64,000 nucleotides of DNA from Methylophaga sp. UBA3192 (GTDB lineage: Bacteria > Pseudomonadota > Gammaproteobacteria > Nitrosococcales > Methylophagaceae): the NCBI GenBank assembly GCA_002363955.1, contig DEXE01000007.1, positions 84,186-148,185 of the forward strand, written 5' to 3'. Each line of letters opens with the position of its first letter. The first letter of the stretch is position 1. The translations under genes were made by a program, and so were the position numbers. Below, one piece after another: positions 39,379 through 50,243 of this stretch. The notes below the pieces were generated by a model. It made no database searches, was not told the DNA's origin, and saw only the letters and a program-made list of their open reading frames with translations.

Positions 39379-40869
39379 CTAGTGACCGGCAAGTATTTTT
39401 TCGACTTCCTCCGGCTTACCATGTACCCCAAAACGATCGACAATCGTGGCGGTTGCTGCATTCATACCAATCAGTTCAACTTCTGTACCTTCACGACGGA
39501 ACTTGATCACCACCTTGTCCAGGGCTGAAACAGCGGTGATATCCCAGAAGTGGGCATGGGTCAAATCAATCTCTACTGTTTCCAGGGCTTCCTTGAAATC
39601 AAATGCCGCAACAAATTTATCCGATGAGGCAAAAAAGATTTGGCCTCTGACTTCATAACGACGCTTGGTATCCTGCTCGCTGAGTTCGCTTTTGACCACC
39701 ATAAAGTGCGCCACTTTATTGGCAAAAAACAAGGCCGCCAGCAATACGCCAACAAATACACCCAGTGCCAGATTATGGGTAACCACTACAACCGCTACAG
39801 TCACTACCATAACAATATTGGTGGAAAGCGGATGCTTTTTCAGATCACGAATTGATGTCCATGAAAAGGTACCGATTGATACCATGATCATCACGGCAAC
39901 CAATGCTGCCATCGGTATCTGTACTAATAAATCATCCAGCACCAGAACCATAAACAACAAAAACAAACCTGCTGTCATCGTTGATAGCCGTCCGCGTCCT
40001 CCGGATTTAATATTGATAATCGACTGGCCGATCATTGCACAACCGGCCATACCACCCAGTAATCCTGAACCGATATTAGCAACACCCTGACCTTTACATT
40101 CACGGTTTTTATCACTGGTTGTATCGGTTAAATCATCGACAATGGTTGCCGTCATCATTGACTCCAGCAACCCAACTACGGCTAACGCCATGGCATAGGG
40201 GAAAATAATCGCCAGCGTTTCAAAAGTTAACGGCACATCCGGCCATAGAAAAATGGGCAGGGTATCCGGTAAATCGCCCATATCACCCACCGTACGGATA
40301 TCAATATTAAACATAACAGCAACGACGGTCAGCACAATAATCGTCACTAATGGAGAAGGCAATAACCGACCAATTGTAGGAATATAGGGAAAGAGATAGA
40401 TAATGCCCAGGCCCGCAGCAGTCATGGCATAAACATGCCAGGTGACATTGGTCAGTTCAGGCAATTGCGCCATAAAAATCAAAATAGCGAGGGCGTTTAC
40501 AAAGCCTGTCACCACTGAGCGCGAAACAAACCGCATTAAATTTCCCAGTTTTAAATAGCCCATCGCTATCTGGATAACCCCGGTAAGCAAAGTGGCCGCC
40601 AACAGGTATTCCAAACCATGCTCCTTGACCAGGGTCACCATTAATACAGCCATTGCCGCAGTTGCTGCGGAGATCATGCCAGGGCGACCGCCGACGATGG
40701 AAATTATCACAGCAATACAAAATGAAGCATAGAGACCCACTTTCGGGTCGACACCTGCAATGATAGAAAAGGCAATGGCTTCAGGGATAAGCGCCAAAGC
40801 AACAACAATACCGGCAATTAAATCGGCACGGATATTGGAAAACCAGTCTCGTTTAAGGTTTTGCAACAT
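39379..40869 (-). CDS. SulP-family anion transporter with STAS domain
   Basis: 496 residues. About 12-14 membrane segments (about 15-385) with the SulP features [32 protein letters not shown] and, in the middle, [24 protein letters not shown], then a cytoplasmic STAS domain (about 400-490, [23 protein letters not shown]). Substrate may be sulfate, bicarbonate or another anion; sequence does not decide. Start ATG 40867-40869; a second ATG is further upstream out of use. Confidence 0.93.
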   Translation of the reverse strand: MLQNLKRDWFSNIRADLIAGIVVALALIPEAIAFSIIAGVDPKVGLYASFCIAVIISIVGGRPGMISAATAAMAVLMVTLVKEHGLEYLLAATLLTGVIQIAMGYLKLGNLMRFVSRSVVTGFVNALAILIFMAQLPELTNVTWHVYAMTAAGLGIIYLFPYIPTIGRLLPSPLVTIIVLTVVAVMFNIDIRTVGDMGDLPDTLPIFLWPDVPLTFETLAIIFPYAMALAVVGLLESMMTATIVDDLTDTTSDKNRECKGQGVANIGSGLLGGMAGCAMIGQSIINIKSGGRGRLSTMTAGLFLLFMVLVLDDLLVQIPMAALVAVMIMVSIGTFSWTSIRDLKKHPLSTNIVMVVTVAVVVVTHNLALGVFVGVLLAALFFANKVAHFMVVKSELSEQDTKRRYEVRGQIFFASSDKFVAAFDFKEALETVEIDLTHAHFWDITAVSALDKVVIKFRREGTEVELIGMNAATATIVDRFGVHGKPEEVEKILAGH

Positions 40870-41234
40870 TCATTCGGTTCCTGTGTTCAAAAAATTCAAA
40901 ATTAAAGAGTATTGCCAAGCTTGAGTGACATTTTAATGTCGACATGCATTAATTTAACGATGGTTATGACCAGCACAACCGCATTGTTGGCGGGGATTGA
41001 TGTGTTAAACATCAAGGACCTGAACAGGTCCAGAAAAGGAGAAACGCTAGGGTGGATTGAGCTTCACGATGATAATTAGGGCTTATTTAGAAAACCCGCC
41101 AATATACAGTAAATCACCCAGCCTTCAAAACTTTACGGAAAACTTCCCAATGAAAACATCTCGTTAAGAGCCAGATTTCATGGCCGTTTGAATGCTACAA
41201 TCTGCCCTCTGATGCAACGCTGCGGAGCACGACT
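40870..41234. promoter_or_regulatory. 365-bp divergent promoter region with paired palindromes
   Basis: Between divergent sulP and the mechanosensitive channel gene. Two palindromes abut: TTGATGT-GTTAA-ACATCAA (40997-41015) and GGACCTG-AA-CAGGTCC (41016-41031). Another perfect palindrome ATGTCGACAT lies at 40936-40945. They look like operator or leader structures, but no regulator can be named. No small gene with a ribosome site was found. Confidence 0.45.
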
Positions 41235-42524
41235 GTGGAAAGCTACAACCTGATAACTGACTGGCTGGAGAACTATCCCCACCTCTACACCATCATTGGT
41301 CTGAGCTTATTATTATTAATCGCCTGGATCGCTAACTGGGTGGTCAAACGTATTCTGGTTCGCGGCGTCTACCGTATTCTCAAAACCAGTCAGCTGGGCC
41401 GTTATTCATCATTAGCTGACTCCCCTTTTATCAGACGGTTGGCGAATATTGTACCGGCCATCATTCTGTCAGCTGGGATCGTCATCATTCCGAATATTTC
41501 GGAAGTGGCTGTAGCAGTGGTGCAGAATGTCACTTCGGCATTTATTGTACTTACCATTGCGTTGGGCATAGGAAGCTTATTGACCATTATCAATGATGCT
41601 TATAACAAACGCCCTGATGCACATTTGAAACCCATCAAAGGGTATATCCAGGTACTCAAAATCGCTATTTATGCGATTGCGGCAATCCTGATGATTGCCT
41701 CACTGATTGATCGTTCACCCTTAATACTGTTGTCCGGTTTGGGTGCGATGGCTGCGGTCTTATTACTGATCTTTCAGGATACCCTTCTCTCGCTGGTCGC
41801 CAGCGTGCAAATCAGTTCAAATGATTTGATCCGGGTCGGTGACTGGATTGAAATGACCCCGCTTAATGCGGACGGTGATGTCATTGATATTGCCCTGCAT
41901 ACGGTGAAAGTGCAGAACTGGGATAAAACCATCAGCGTCATTCCGACCAAACGTTTCCTGACAGATCCGTTTAAAAACTGGCGTGGTATGCAGGAATCTG
42001 GTGGGCGTCGGATCAAACGCAGTATCTTGATTGACCAGCAAAGTATTCATTTTTTATCGGACGATGAACGGAAAAAGCTGCATCGGTTCAGCCTGATGGA
42101 TGAGTATTTACATCAGAAACAAAAAGATATTGATGAATGGAATCAACAATTAGCTGAGTGGGGTAAAGAGCCTGTTAATACCCGTCGCATTACCAATATT
42201 GGCAGCTTCCGCGCCTATGTCAGCAATTATCTGAAAAATCATCCAAAGGTTCATCAGAACTATACCCTGATGTCCCGGCAACTTGAGCCAACAGCCAATG
42301 GTCTGCCTCTGGAGATTTACTGTTTTACCAATACTACCAACTGGATTGAATACGAAGGCATTGCGTCGGATATTTTTGATCATTTGCTGGCTATTCTGCC
42401 CGAATTTGGCTTACGTGTTTTTCAGCAGCCCAGCGGCTTTGATATGCGTGAATTAAGACCGCAATCGTTGCCAAAGCAGGATCCGGAAATAAGCCCGGCA
42501 TTGGGTGATTCACCAAACAAATAA
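41235..42524 (+). CDS. mscM: YbdG-type mechanosensitive channel (MscS family)
   Basis: 429 residues, close in layout to E. coli YbdG (415). Five membrane segments; the pore-lining helix and MscS beta domain appear at LSGLGAMAAVLLLIFQDTLLSLVASVQISSNDLIRVGDWIEM (about 174-215). The C-terminal domain shares YbdG motifs NWDKTISVIPT, FKNWRGMQESGGRRIKRS, RRITNIGTFRAY-like NIGSFRAYVSNYL and LPLEIYCFTNT. Gates on membrane tension to protect against osmotic downshock. Start GTG 41235-41237 with GGAG seven bases ahead. The gene symbol is by similarity only. Confidence 0.9.
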   Translation: MESYNLITDWLENYPHLYTIIGLSLLLLIAWIANWVVKRILVRGVYRILKTSQLGRYSSLADSPFIRRLANIVPAIILSAGIVIIPNISEVAVAVVQNVTSAFIVLTIALGIGSLLTIINDAYNKRPDAHLKPIKGYIQVLKIAIYAIAAILMIASLIDRSPLILLSGLGAMAAVLLLIFQDTLLSLVASVQISSNDLIRVGDWIEMTPLNADGDVIDIALHTVKVQNWDKTISVIPTKRFLTDPFKNWRGMQESGGRRIKRSILIDQQSIHFLSDDERKKLHRFSLMDEYLHQKQKDIDEWNQQLAEWGKEPVNTRRITNIGSFRAYVSNYLKNHPKVHQNYTLMSRQLEPTANGLPLEIYCFTNTTNWIEYEGIASDIFDHLLAILPEFGLRVFQQPSGFDMRELRPQSLPKQDPEISPALGDSPNK

Positions 42525-42588
42525 TATTAACAATTCAATAATGTAACACTCTGTTTGCTTAATGAAAGGAAGCTGACTGACCGTCAAA

Positions 42589-43809
42589 ATGGATAAAGAA
42601 CCCGCTATCAGCACCCACAATGTGGCACAGCTTATTCTGTTACTGGCCGGTCTTACCGCGATCGCTCCTCTGGCAATTGATGCCTACCTGCCAGCAATGC
42701 CGTTAATGGCTGCTGAGTTTGCTGTGAGCATTCATGATATTGAATTATCACTGAGTTTATTTCTGGCGGGTTTTGCTGTCGGTCAATTGACCGGTGGGCC
42801 GTTATCCGATCATTTTGGCCGGCGTCGCGTTATTTTTATTGGGCTCACGCTGTTTTGTGTTGCCAGCATGGGAATTGTGCTCAGCCATACCTTACTTGGC
42901 TTATGGATATGGCGAGTGGTGCAGGCTATCGGTGGCGGCATGGCAATTGTCAATTCTTCTGCCGTGATTCGTGATATCAGCAGTGGCCGTGACAGTGCCC
43001 GATATCTGTCACATATGGCGATTATCATGATGATTGCCCCACTTGTTGCACCGTTAATCGGCATGGTTTGTTTACACCTGGCTGGCTGGCATTCAATTTT
43101 TATTGTGCTGTTTGTCTATGCTTTGTTAATCGGCCTGCTGCTTTATCGCTTGTTACCTGAAACTCGCGTAAAAGCCATTCAGACTACGTCAGCGCTAAAG
43201 CGTTATATTGAAGTGCTCTCACATCGTAAAGCCCTGGCTTATCTGGCCGCACAGAGTTTTACCTATGGCGGTTTGTTCAGCTTTATTACCGCCTCCCCCT
43301 CGGTGTATATGATTTATTTTGGCGTTTCCGCTTCGGTCTATCCTCTATTGTTTGCCGTTAATGTACTAATGATGATTGTTGTCAATCGCATCAATGTCAG
43401 ACTGCTGCATTTTTACGACCCACCCTGCCTGTTAAAACTGGGACAAATCCTGCAGGTCATCACAGGTTTAACAATGCTGCTATATATCCTGATCAGTCCT
43501 GCTCCGGCATTAGCCATTATCGTTATTGGCATCATGATATTTATCGGTTCACAAGCCCTTATTGTGTCCAATGCCATTGCCAGTACGGTTGAATTCTTTC
43601 CACGCAGCAGTGCAACCGCTACCGCCGTACTGGGTTCATTTGGATTCTTATCAGGTGCCGCCAGTGGTTTACTGGTCAGCTCTCTGGGCGATGGCAGCCT
43701 CTGGCCAATGATTACCGTAATGTCTGGCTGCGCCATTGCAGGTCTGACATTAAAAACCCTGATTCTGCATAGTTGTCAGGAGCATCCTCAAAATAAGACT
43801 GATTGTTAA
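42589..43809 (+). CDS. Bcr/CflA-type MFS drug efflux transporter
   Basis: 406 residues, 12 membrane helices. N-terminal motif AIDAYLPAMPLMAAEF and the MFS motif A GGPLSDHFGRRRVI between helices 2 and 3 are typical of the Bcr/CflA subfamily (DHA1, 12-TMS). Export of drugs or metabolites such as cysteine is known in the family; the substrate here is unknown. 64 bp after the channel gene and followed by the RND efflux operon in the same direction. Confidence 0.92.
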   Translation: MDKEPAISTHNVAQLILLLAGLTAIAPLAIDAYLPAMPLMAAEFAVSIHDIELSLSLFLAGFAVGQLTGGPLSDHFGRRRVIFIGLTLFCVASMGIVLSHTLLGLWIWRVVQAIGGGMAIVNSSAVIRDISSGRDSARYLSHMAIIMMIAPLVAPLIGMVCLHLAGWHSIFIVLFVYALLIGLLLYRLLPETRVKAIQTTSALKRYIEVLSHRKALAYLAAQSFTYGGLFSFITASPSVYMIYFGVSASVYPLLFAVNVLMMIVVNRINVRLLHFYDPPCLLKLGQILQVITGLTMLLYILISPAPALAIIVIGIMIFIGSQALIVSNAIASTVEFFPRSSATATAVLGSFGFLSGAASGLLVSSLGDGSLWPMITVMSGCAIAGLTLKTLILHSCQEHPQNKTDC

Positions 43810-43881
43810 CCCGGCATTAACCCTCCAGCCTCTAAATTGGCTGTCACATTGACACCCAACTTATAGGGAGCACGATATCAG

Positions 43882-45252
43882 GTGAGCAATATCAACCCGG
43901 ATCGATATCTAAAAAAGCTGGCTTATCTGCCATTGCTGATGCTGTCAGCATGCAGTATTACGCCAGAACAACCTGACTACGTTGAATTAATCTCAGTAGA
44001 ACAGCAACGGGTTAATGAATGGCAAAATTTATCGCAACAGACTCACGTCGCTTATCTGAACGATTTGGTTGATAGTGATATGTTTGACGAGTTGCTGAAG
44101 ATTGCGATGCAATCCAACCCTGACTTGCAACAAATGCTATTAACCCTGCAAATTCGGCAATCACAGCGGATTCAGGCATCTGGCGAAAAACGTCCTTTTA
44201 TCAGTGCCGGTGCCTCTGCGCAGAACAGCAGTGACAGTGATACCCGTTTCGGAGCTGATCTCAGTGTCAGCTGGCAGGCTGATTTATGGGGAAAACTCGC
44301 TGACAATGAACGCGCGGCAGATCTGGATATTACCGAACAAAGCCTGTTGTATCAGTCTGCCCGTGACACGCTAGCAGCGGAAGTGATGCAAGTATGGTTA
44401 ACGCTGATTGCCCAGCAACGGGCGCTTGATATAGAACAGCAGCGTCAGGCCAGTTTGCAACAGACTGAATTTTTTATATTACAACGCTATCGCCAGGGCC
44501 TCGGCACACTGGAAGACCTGGATAGCGCGAGAAGTGCTGTTGCCTCCTCATCGGCCGACATCGAAGCTTTAACCGAAAGTTTTCGTCAGCAAACCATTCA
44601 ACTGAAAACGCTGGTGGGACAGGTAAACAATCCGGAATTTACGCTTCCGGCAGATTATCCTGACGTGGTCATCCCGGCTATCGATTTACCAGAGCAGACA
44701 TTAAATCGTCGTCCGGATTTACGCGCGGCTTATGCCGCTATCCAGGCATCCAGTGCTCGTACGGAAGTTGCTTATAAGGATTTGTTGCCCAGTCTGAGTT
44801 TGCAGGCGGTTTTAGAGGATGTTGGCAGCTCTCCCCGGGCCAGTTTATTTACGGCGCCGGTATGGAGCTTATTAGGCCAATTGACTGCGCCGTTATATCA
44901 AGGTGGACAATTGCGTGCTGAAGCCGAAATACGTGAACTGGAGACAGCCATTAGTTACCAGCAATACCGGGATACCTTGCTCAATGCGGTAACAGAAATA
45001 GAACAGGCACTGAGTCAGGAGCAGGCTCTGGTAAAACAACAGCAGCATATCGAAACGGCTCTGGCCAGTGCCGAAAATAATCTTCGTCAATATCAGGCGA
45101 ATTATCGTAGTGGACTGCTTACTATCCTGGATCTGCTCACCGTGCAACAACAAACCTATAATTTACAGGCTCAGCTTGATGATCTGATTTATCAACGATT
45201 ACTGAATCGTATTTCTCTGGGACTGGCATTGGGCCTGGAGGCTAAAGCATGA
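43882..45252 (+). CDS. Outer-membrane efflux lipoprotein (TolC/NodT family)
   Basis: 456 residues. Signal peptide with lipobox LMLSAC (Cys24). Two TolC-type outer-membrane factor repeats (about 55-245 and 270-450) of long helices, with LQQMLLTLQIRQSQ and GLLTILDLLTVQQQTYN. Forms the exit duct of the RND pump encoded next. Start GTG 43882-43884, AGGGAG eleven bases ahead. The stop overlaps the next gene by four bases (ATGA). Confidence 0.94.
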   Translation: MSNINPDRYLKKLAYLPLLMLSACSITPEQPDYVELISVEQQRVNEWQNLSQQTHVAYLNDLVDSDMFDELLKIAMQSNPDLQQMLLTLQIRQSQRIQASGEKRPFISAGASAQNSSDSDTRFGADLSVSWQADLWGKLADNERAADLDITEQSLLYQSARDTLAAEVMQVWLTLIAQQRALDIEQQRQASLQQTEFFILQRYRQGLGTLEDLDSARSAVASSSADIEALTESFRQQTIQLKTLVGQVNNPEFTLPADYPDVVIPAIDLPEQTLNRRPDLRAAYAAIQASSARTEVAYKDLLPSLSLQAVLEDVGSSPRASLFTAPVWSLLGQLTAPLYQGGQLRAEAEIRELETAISYQQYRDTLLNAVTEIEQALSQEQALVKQQQHIETALASAENNLRQYQANYRSGLLTILDLLTVQQQTYNLQAQLDDLIYQRLLNRISLGLALGLEAKA

Positions 45253-46418
45253 CAAAACGACTGCAATGGCTGGTGTTTTTAGCTGCTCTGTGTGCGTTAG
45301 TTGCCATATACTTTTTCACCCAATATCAGATCGATAGGTATGCCAACCGCCCACTGCCAGTAAGGGAAGTGCCAGAGATAAGACCTGAGGTTTCAGTCAA
45401 AACAGTCACACCTGGTCGCTATCAATCACGTATCAGCGCTTTTGGTTCAACTGAGGCGCATTACAGTATTAATCTCAGTGCACAAGTAGCGGGCCAGGTT
45501 GAGCAAATATCACCACAGTTTGAGTCTGGATTCCGTCTGAAAAAAGACCAGGAGATGTTACGTCTGGAAAACAGTGATTATCGTGCCGCCGTAGCAGCGG
45601 CAAAACAGCAGGTAGCTGAGGCCAGACTGCTTTACCTGCAGGAAGAACGACAAGGTCTGCAAGCGCAGGCTGAATGGCTGGCTTCAGGTCTTGAGGGCGA
45701 TCCTGATTCTGATCTGGTGTTACGCGTTCCACAATTGGCCAGTGCTGAAGCCAGCCTGGCCAATGCTGAAGCCTTATTAGCCAGCGCTGAAAAAGATCTG
45801 CAACAGAGTCTTATCAGAGCACCATTTGATGCATTGGTGATCACCCGTGATGTCTCGCCCGGCAGTTATCTGCAAACTGGCACGCAAGTCGCCTCGTTAT
45901 ATAGCACCGACCGGGTCGAAGTGAAAGTATCCCTGTCAGATCGCGAGTGGCAAAGCTTACCGGAGCCCGAAATGTTAAAGACGGGAGAGTGGCCTGTCGA
46001 TTTGCATGCTGTAGAAGGTGATGCAAGCTGGCAAGGTAAAGTCCTGCGCGTGGAACAACATCTTGATGGAACCACTCGTCAGCGTTCATTGATTGTTGGC
46101 GTGGAAAACCCACTGGATCAACAGCCCGTGCTTTATCCTGGTGTATTTGTCGAAGTGAGTCTGGGTGGTCGTCAGATGGATGAGCTTTGGCAGGTCCCAA
46201 CGTCCAGCCTCAGTCAACGAGGTGAGATCTGGTATGTCACAGCAGATATGGAGCTGGCGAAATTTGCTACCTCACCAGTGTTTAGTGATGAGCGTTCTAT
46301 CTATATCAATCCACCTGAGAATTTGAAAGCAACTGCAAATCAAATATTACTGCAGCCCATCAGCAGCTATATTGAAGGCATGGCCGTGGCGCCGATTGAG
46401 GCAGTAGATTATGAGTAA
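45249..46418 (+). CDS. RND efflux periplasmic adaptor (membrane fusion protein)
   Basis: 389 residues. N-terminal membrane anchor (about 7-27) with no lipobox, biotinyl-lipoyl-like halves (SAQVAGQVEQISPQF and RAPFDALVITRDVSPGSYLQTG), an alpha-hairpin of 60-odd residues between them, and a beta-barrel. Links the RND pump to the outer-membrane duct. Overlaps neighbours by four and eight bases. Confidence 0.94.
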   Translation: MTKRLQWLVFLAALCALVAIYFFTQYQIDRYANRPLPVREVPEIRPEVSVKTVTPGRYQSRISAFGSTEAHYSINLSAQVAGQVEQISPQFESGFRLKKDQEMLRLENSDYRAAVAAAKQQVAEARLLYLQEERQGLQAQAEWLASGLEGDPDSDLVLRVPQLASAEASLANAEALLASAEKDLQQSLIRAPFDALVITRDVSPGSYLQTGTQVASLYSTDRVEVKVSLSDREWQSLPEPEMLKTGEWPVDLHAVEGDASWQGKVLRVEQHLDGTTRQRSLIVGVENPLDQQPVLYPGVFVEVSLGGRQMDELWQVPTSSLSQRGEIWYVTADMELAKFATSPVFSDERSIYINPPENLKATANQILLQPISSYIEGMAVAPIEAVDYE

Positions 46419-49400
46419 AATTATCGGTCGCAGTGGCATTATCGGCTGGTTTGCTACCAATCCGGTCGCAGCTAACCTGTTGATGTTTTTGGTCATCATT
46501 ATGGGCTTGATGACCGTGGGTGACTTACGCAAAGAAGCCTTTCCCAGCAGTGAGCCTGACAGCCTGACAATTTCAGTCTCCTATGACAGCGGCTCAGCAA
46601 AACTGTCAGAGGAAGGTCTGGCGATCAAAATAGAAGAACAACTCGAAGGCATTATTGGTATAAAGACCCTGACCAGTGAGTCAACTCGCAGTGGCGTGAC
46701 CGTGACCGTTGAAATGCAAAGTGGCTATGACCTCGACACGTTGATGCGTGATGTGAAAGCTCAGGTGGATGCCATATCCACTTTTCCGGCAGAAGCCAAA
46801 AATCCTGTTATCAGTAAAGCAGAACGGGAAGAACATGCTATCTGGTTACAGTTATACGGTGATACTGATCGGCACAGCCTGCAACAAATTGCAGAGTCAT
46901 TGAAAGCGGATCTACTGACAAAATCCAACATTAACCGCGTGACCATTTCCGGTTGGCTGGATCCGATGATGATGATTGAAATCGACGATGCTCGACTGCA
47001 ATCCTATGGCCTGTCATTAAGCGACGTTGAAAATGCCATCAATACAAATTCTTCTACGCCACTGACGGCTGTTCTGCGTAATGAAAATGTCTATCTGCAA
47101 CTCAATGCCTCCGAACAGGCTTATCTTAAACAGGATTTTGCCAAAATCCCTGTAATTACCGGGGATGATGGCCAACAGCTTTTACTGGGCAATGTGGCCT
47201 ATATTCTCGATAGTTTTGATGATGAAACATCTATTTTGTCCAGATTCCAGGCAAAAGACAGTATTGGTGTACAGGTTGTGACTACAGGGCTGGATGATAT
47301 CGCTGACTCGGTAGCCGATGCTTATGAAGTCGTTGAGCAATGGCAGAACAGCAACAAACTTCCCGCACAGGTTCAGCTTGCCTCCTGGTATGACCGCAGT
47401 ACCAGCATAATGGATCGGTTAAATTTACTGATTAAAAATGCCCTGACCGGTATTGTGCTGGTGTTCATATTACTCGCCGTATTTTTAAATCTGACGGTGG
47501 CCTTCTGGGTAGCCATGGGCCTGCCTTTTGTGTTTCTTGGCACGCTGTTTTTTATGGGCGATTCTTATGCCGGTTTATCACTCAACTCGTTTACCACCTT
47601 CGGCTTTCTAATGGCGTTAGGCATCATCGTCGATGATGCCGTGGTGGTGGGTGAAAGTATTTATAGCGTGCGATCCCGTGAGGGTGACACGTTGCGTAAC
47701 ACGATAAAAGGTACGATGCGGGTAGCTGTACCGACGTTATTCGGTGTGTTTACCACGGTCGTCGCCTTTTATGCCTTATCGCAGATTGAAGGACGACTGG
47801 GTGAGCTTTATTCACAGTTTGCTGCGGTCGTGGCCATCGCGTTAGTCATGTCCGTGATTGAGTCCAAGCTGATTCTTCCTGCCCATCTGGCTTATCTGAA
47901 TACCCATAAAAAACCCTCTCAAAACATATTTGCCACTGGTTGGCGCAAAATTCAGCAGGGTGCTGATGGTGGCTTACAGTGGTTTGCCGAACATATTTAT
48001 CAACCGGCTATCGAGTTTGCTTTGCGGTTTCGCTACGGATTGCTGATGGTATTTATGATGTTATTTATTATCGTCTTTTCAATGCCTTTTAATGGCACTA
48101 TCCGCATGAGCTTTTTCCCAGCGATTCCGGGTGATACGGTCAGAGCAAATATCTCGATGCATAAAGATGTCAGTTTTGGCCGCACCCACGAAACGTTAAT
48201 AATGATGGAGCGCAAAGCTTATGAAACGGATAAAGCATTGCGAGATGATGCCGATTCAGCGAAAAGCGGAATAGCCAATCTGCAACTGCTTTCGCAGTCT
48301 GATCATAGTGGTGGTTTGACGGTTGAATTAGCCTCCGATTCCCCTTATGACTTATTCGAATTTCGCCGGGAATGGGAAAAACGTGTGGGTATGCCGGAAG
48401 CCGTTCGCAGTTTACGAATTCAGAGTGGCCGTCAGGCAGATGATGCGTTACGAGTTGAGTTACGATCCAACGATGATGATGTGCTGACGCTGGCGGGGGC
48501 CGAGCTCTATTCGTTACTGGAACCGATGCCGGGTATTATCGGCTTGCAGGATAATCTGCAACCCGGCCAGCCTCAATTACAACTTAAGCTGAATCAACAA
48601 GGCCGGGCCCTGGGGCTCAGTACAGATGAACTGGCGAGGCAAATCCTGCAAGGGTTTGCTGGTCAGGTGGTACAACGTTATCAGCGCAACAGTGATGAAA
48701 TTGAAGTCAAAGTCCGTTACCCGGAGGCTGACCGGCAAAATCCGGCAGATGTATTGAAATCCAGGGTTCGTCTGGATGACGGAACCGTGATTCCGTTGTC
48801 CAGCGTGGCCGACATCAGCTATGGATTTACCCGTGACAGCATTACCCGTATTGATGCCAAACGAGCGATTTATCTGTCGGCCGATGTGGATAAGGATCAA
48901 TTATCTGTTACTGAATTTGTCGCCCAGCTCAGGCGTGATGTAGTGCCACAGCTGGAAGCCAAATATCCCGGATTAACCATTTATTTTGCCGGTGAAGCCG
49001 CTGAACAGGAAGAAACCCAATCTTCCATGCTTAACCTGTTTTTATTGGCCATGCTGGGTATTTATATGTTGCTGGCCATCCCTTTGAAATCCTATATTCA
49101 ACCGGTATTAATCATGACCGCCATCCCTTTTGGTATTGTTGGCGCACTGCTGGGTCACTGGATGAATGATCTGTCTTTGGGGATCCTGTCACTGAACGGC
49201 ATCATTGCGCTAAGTGGTGTCGTGGTCAACGATAGTCTGTTGCTGGTCTCACGATTTAATGATTTGAAGGAAGAATATACCGATGTACGTCAGGCTATCC
49301 TGATGTCTGCCCGTGATCGCCTGAGGGCGGTATTACTGACTTCCTTCACGACTTTTGCCGGTCTGATGCCTTTATTAGGAGAAACCTCAAGACAGGCACA

Positions 49401-49566
49401 GTTTTTGATTCCTGCTGCAGTGTCTTTGGCTTACGGCATTATGTTTGCCACCGTCATTACATTGATATTAATCCCCTTGCTATTGATGATTCAACACGAT
49501 GTGGCGCAGTATTTTCATCGTGGCAGCAAAGTCGTATTGCCTGCAACTGAACAAGGACCCGCCTGA
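46411..49566 (+). CDS. RND-family efflux transporter (HAE1/AcrB-like)
   Basis: Proton-driven inner-membrane exporter, 1051 residues (family about 1030-1050). Twelve membrane segments in the 1+5+1+5 pattern with two large periplasmic loops. Helix 4 has GIIVDDAVVVGESIY with the paired Asp of proton relay; helix 10-11 region has LSGVVVNDSLLLVSRFN. Substrate unknown; neighbours argue for a drug or toxic-compound pump. Divergent enough from AcrB (for example NPVAANLLMFL at the N-terminus) to belong to the MMPL-like 'efflux RND permease' branch. Confidence 0.95.
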   Translation: MSKIIGRSGIIGWFATNPVAANLLMFLVIIMGLMTVGDLRKEAFPSSEPDSLTISVSYDSGSAKLSEEGLAIKIEEQLEGIIGIKTLTSESTRSGVTVTVEMQSGYDLDTLMRDVKAQVDAISTFPAEAKNPVISKAEREEHAIWLQLYGDTDRHSLQQIAESLKADLLTKSNINRVTISGWLDPMMMIEIDDARLQSYGLSLSDVENAINTNSSTPLTAVLRNENVYLQLNASEQAYLKQDFAKIPVITGDDGQQLLLGNVAYILDSFDDETSILSRFQAKDSIGVQVVTTGLDDIADSVADAYEVVEQWQNSNKLPAQVQLASWYDRSTSIMDRLNLLIKNALTGIVLVFILLAVFLNLTVAFWVAMGLPFVFLGTLFFMGDSYAGLSLNSFTTFGFLMALGIIVDDAVVVGESIYSVRSREGDTLRNTIKGTMRVAVPTLFGVFTTVVAFYALSQIEGRLGELYSQFAAVVAIALVMSVIESKLILPAHLAYLNTHKKPSQNIFATGWRKIQQGADGGLQWFAEHIYQPAIEFALRFRYGLLMVFMMLFIIVFSMPFNGTIRMSFFPAIPGDTVRANISMHKDVSFGRTHETLIMMERKAYETDKALRDDADSAKSGIANLQLLSQSDHSGGLTVELASDSPYDLFEFRREWEKRVGMPEAVRSLRIQSGRQADDALRVELRSNDDDVLTLAGAELYSLLEPMPGIIGLQDNLQPGQPQLQLKLNQQGRALGLSTDELARQILQGFAGQVVQRYQRNSDEIEVKVRYPEADRQNPADVLKSRVRLDDGTVIPLSSVADISYGFTRDSITRIDAKRAIYLSADVDKDQLSVTEFVAQLRRDVVPQLEAKYPGLTIYFAGEAAEQEETQSSMLNLFLLAMLGIYMLLAIPLKSYIQPVLIMTAIPFGIVGALLGHWMNDLSLGILSLNGIIALSGVVVNDSLLLVSRFNDLKEEYTDVRQAILMSARDRLRAVLLTSFTTFAGLMPLLGETSRQAQFLIPAAVSLAYGIMFATVITLILIPLLLMIQHDVAQYFHRGSKVVLPATEQGPA

Positions 49567-50243
49567 TGATTAGTGTGTTACTTATTGAAGATGATCTGGA
49601 TCTGGCACAAACGGTGATGGATTATCTGCAGCTGGAAGCCATCAGCTGTGATCATGCCAGTAACGGCTCTGCTGGTCTGAACCTGTTGGAGGAAAATTAT
49701 TACGATGTGCTGTTACTGGATTTAAACCTCCCACGTATTGACGGTTTGACAGTATGTGAACGTTTGCGCAGTGAAGGGTCGGATATACCCGTATTAATGC
49801 TCACTGCACGCGATCAGCTGACCGATAAACAAGCAGGTTTTACTGCGGGTACGGATGACTATCTGGTGAAACCGTTTGAATTAAAAGAACTGGTGATGCG
49901 GATCCAGGCATTATCACGCAGAAGGAGCGGACAAACGCAGCTGCTTCGCTGTGGTGATTTGCAGATGAATCTACAGCAACGTCAGTTAAGCAGAGCCGAT
50001 ATCAATCTGCACTTATCACCGACTGGCTGGCGAATTCTGGAATTGTTATTACGCGAGTCACCGAATGTTGTCAGCCGTCAACGGCTTGAAATTGCCGTGT
50101 GGGGTGAGGAAGTGCCTGACAGTGACAGCCTGAAAGTCCATCTGCACCATTTACGTAAAACGATTGATGGTGAGTTTGCAACAGCATTACTACATACTAT
50201 TCCAGGTGTAGGCATTGCTATCAGGGATGATAATGAAACGTAA
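49566..50243 (+). CDS. OmpR-family response regulator
   Basis: 225 residues: receiver (1-115) with acidic pair Asp9-Asp10, phosphoryl site Asp52 (LLLDLNLP) and Lys of YLVKPFE; winged-helix DNA-binding domain (about 125-220, LKVHLHHLRKTID). The ATG shares a base with the RND stop (TGATG). Encoded with its pump, so it probably controls this operon. Confidence 0.95.
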   Translation: MISVLLIEDDLDLAQTVMDYLQLEAISCDHASNGSAGLNLLEENYYDVLLLDLNLPRIDGLTVCERLRSEGSDIPVLMLTARDQLTDKQAGFTAGTDDYLVKPFELKELVMRIQALSRRRSGQTQLLRCGDLQMNLQQRQLSRADINLHLSPTGWRILELLLRESPNVVSRQRLEIAVWGEEVPDSDSLKVHLHHLRKTIDGEFATALLHTIPGVGIAIRDDNET

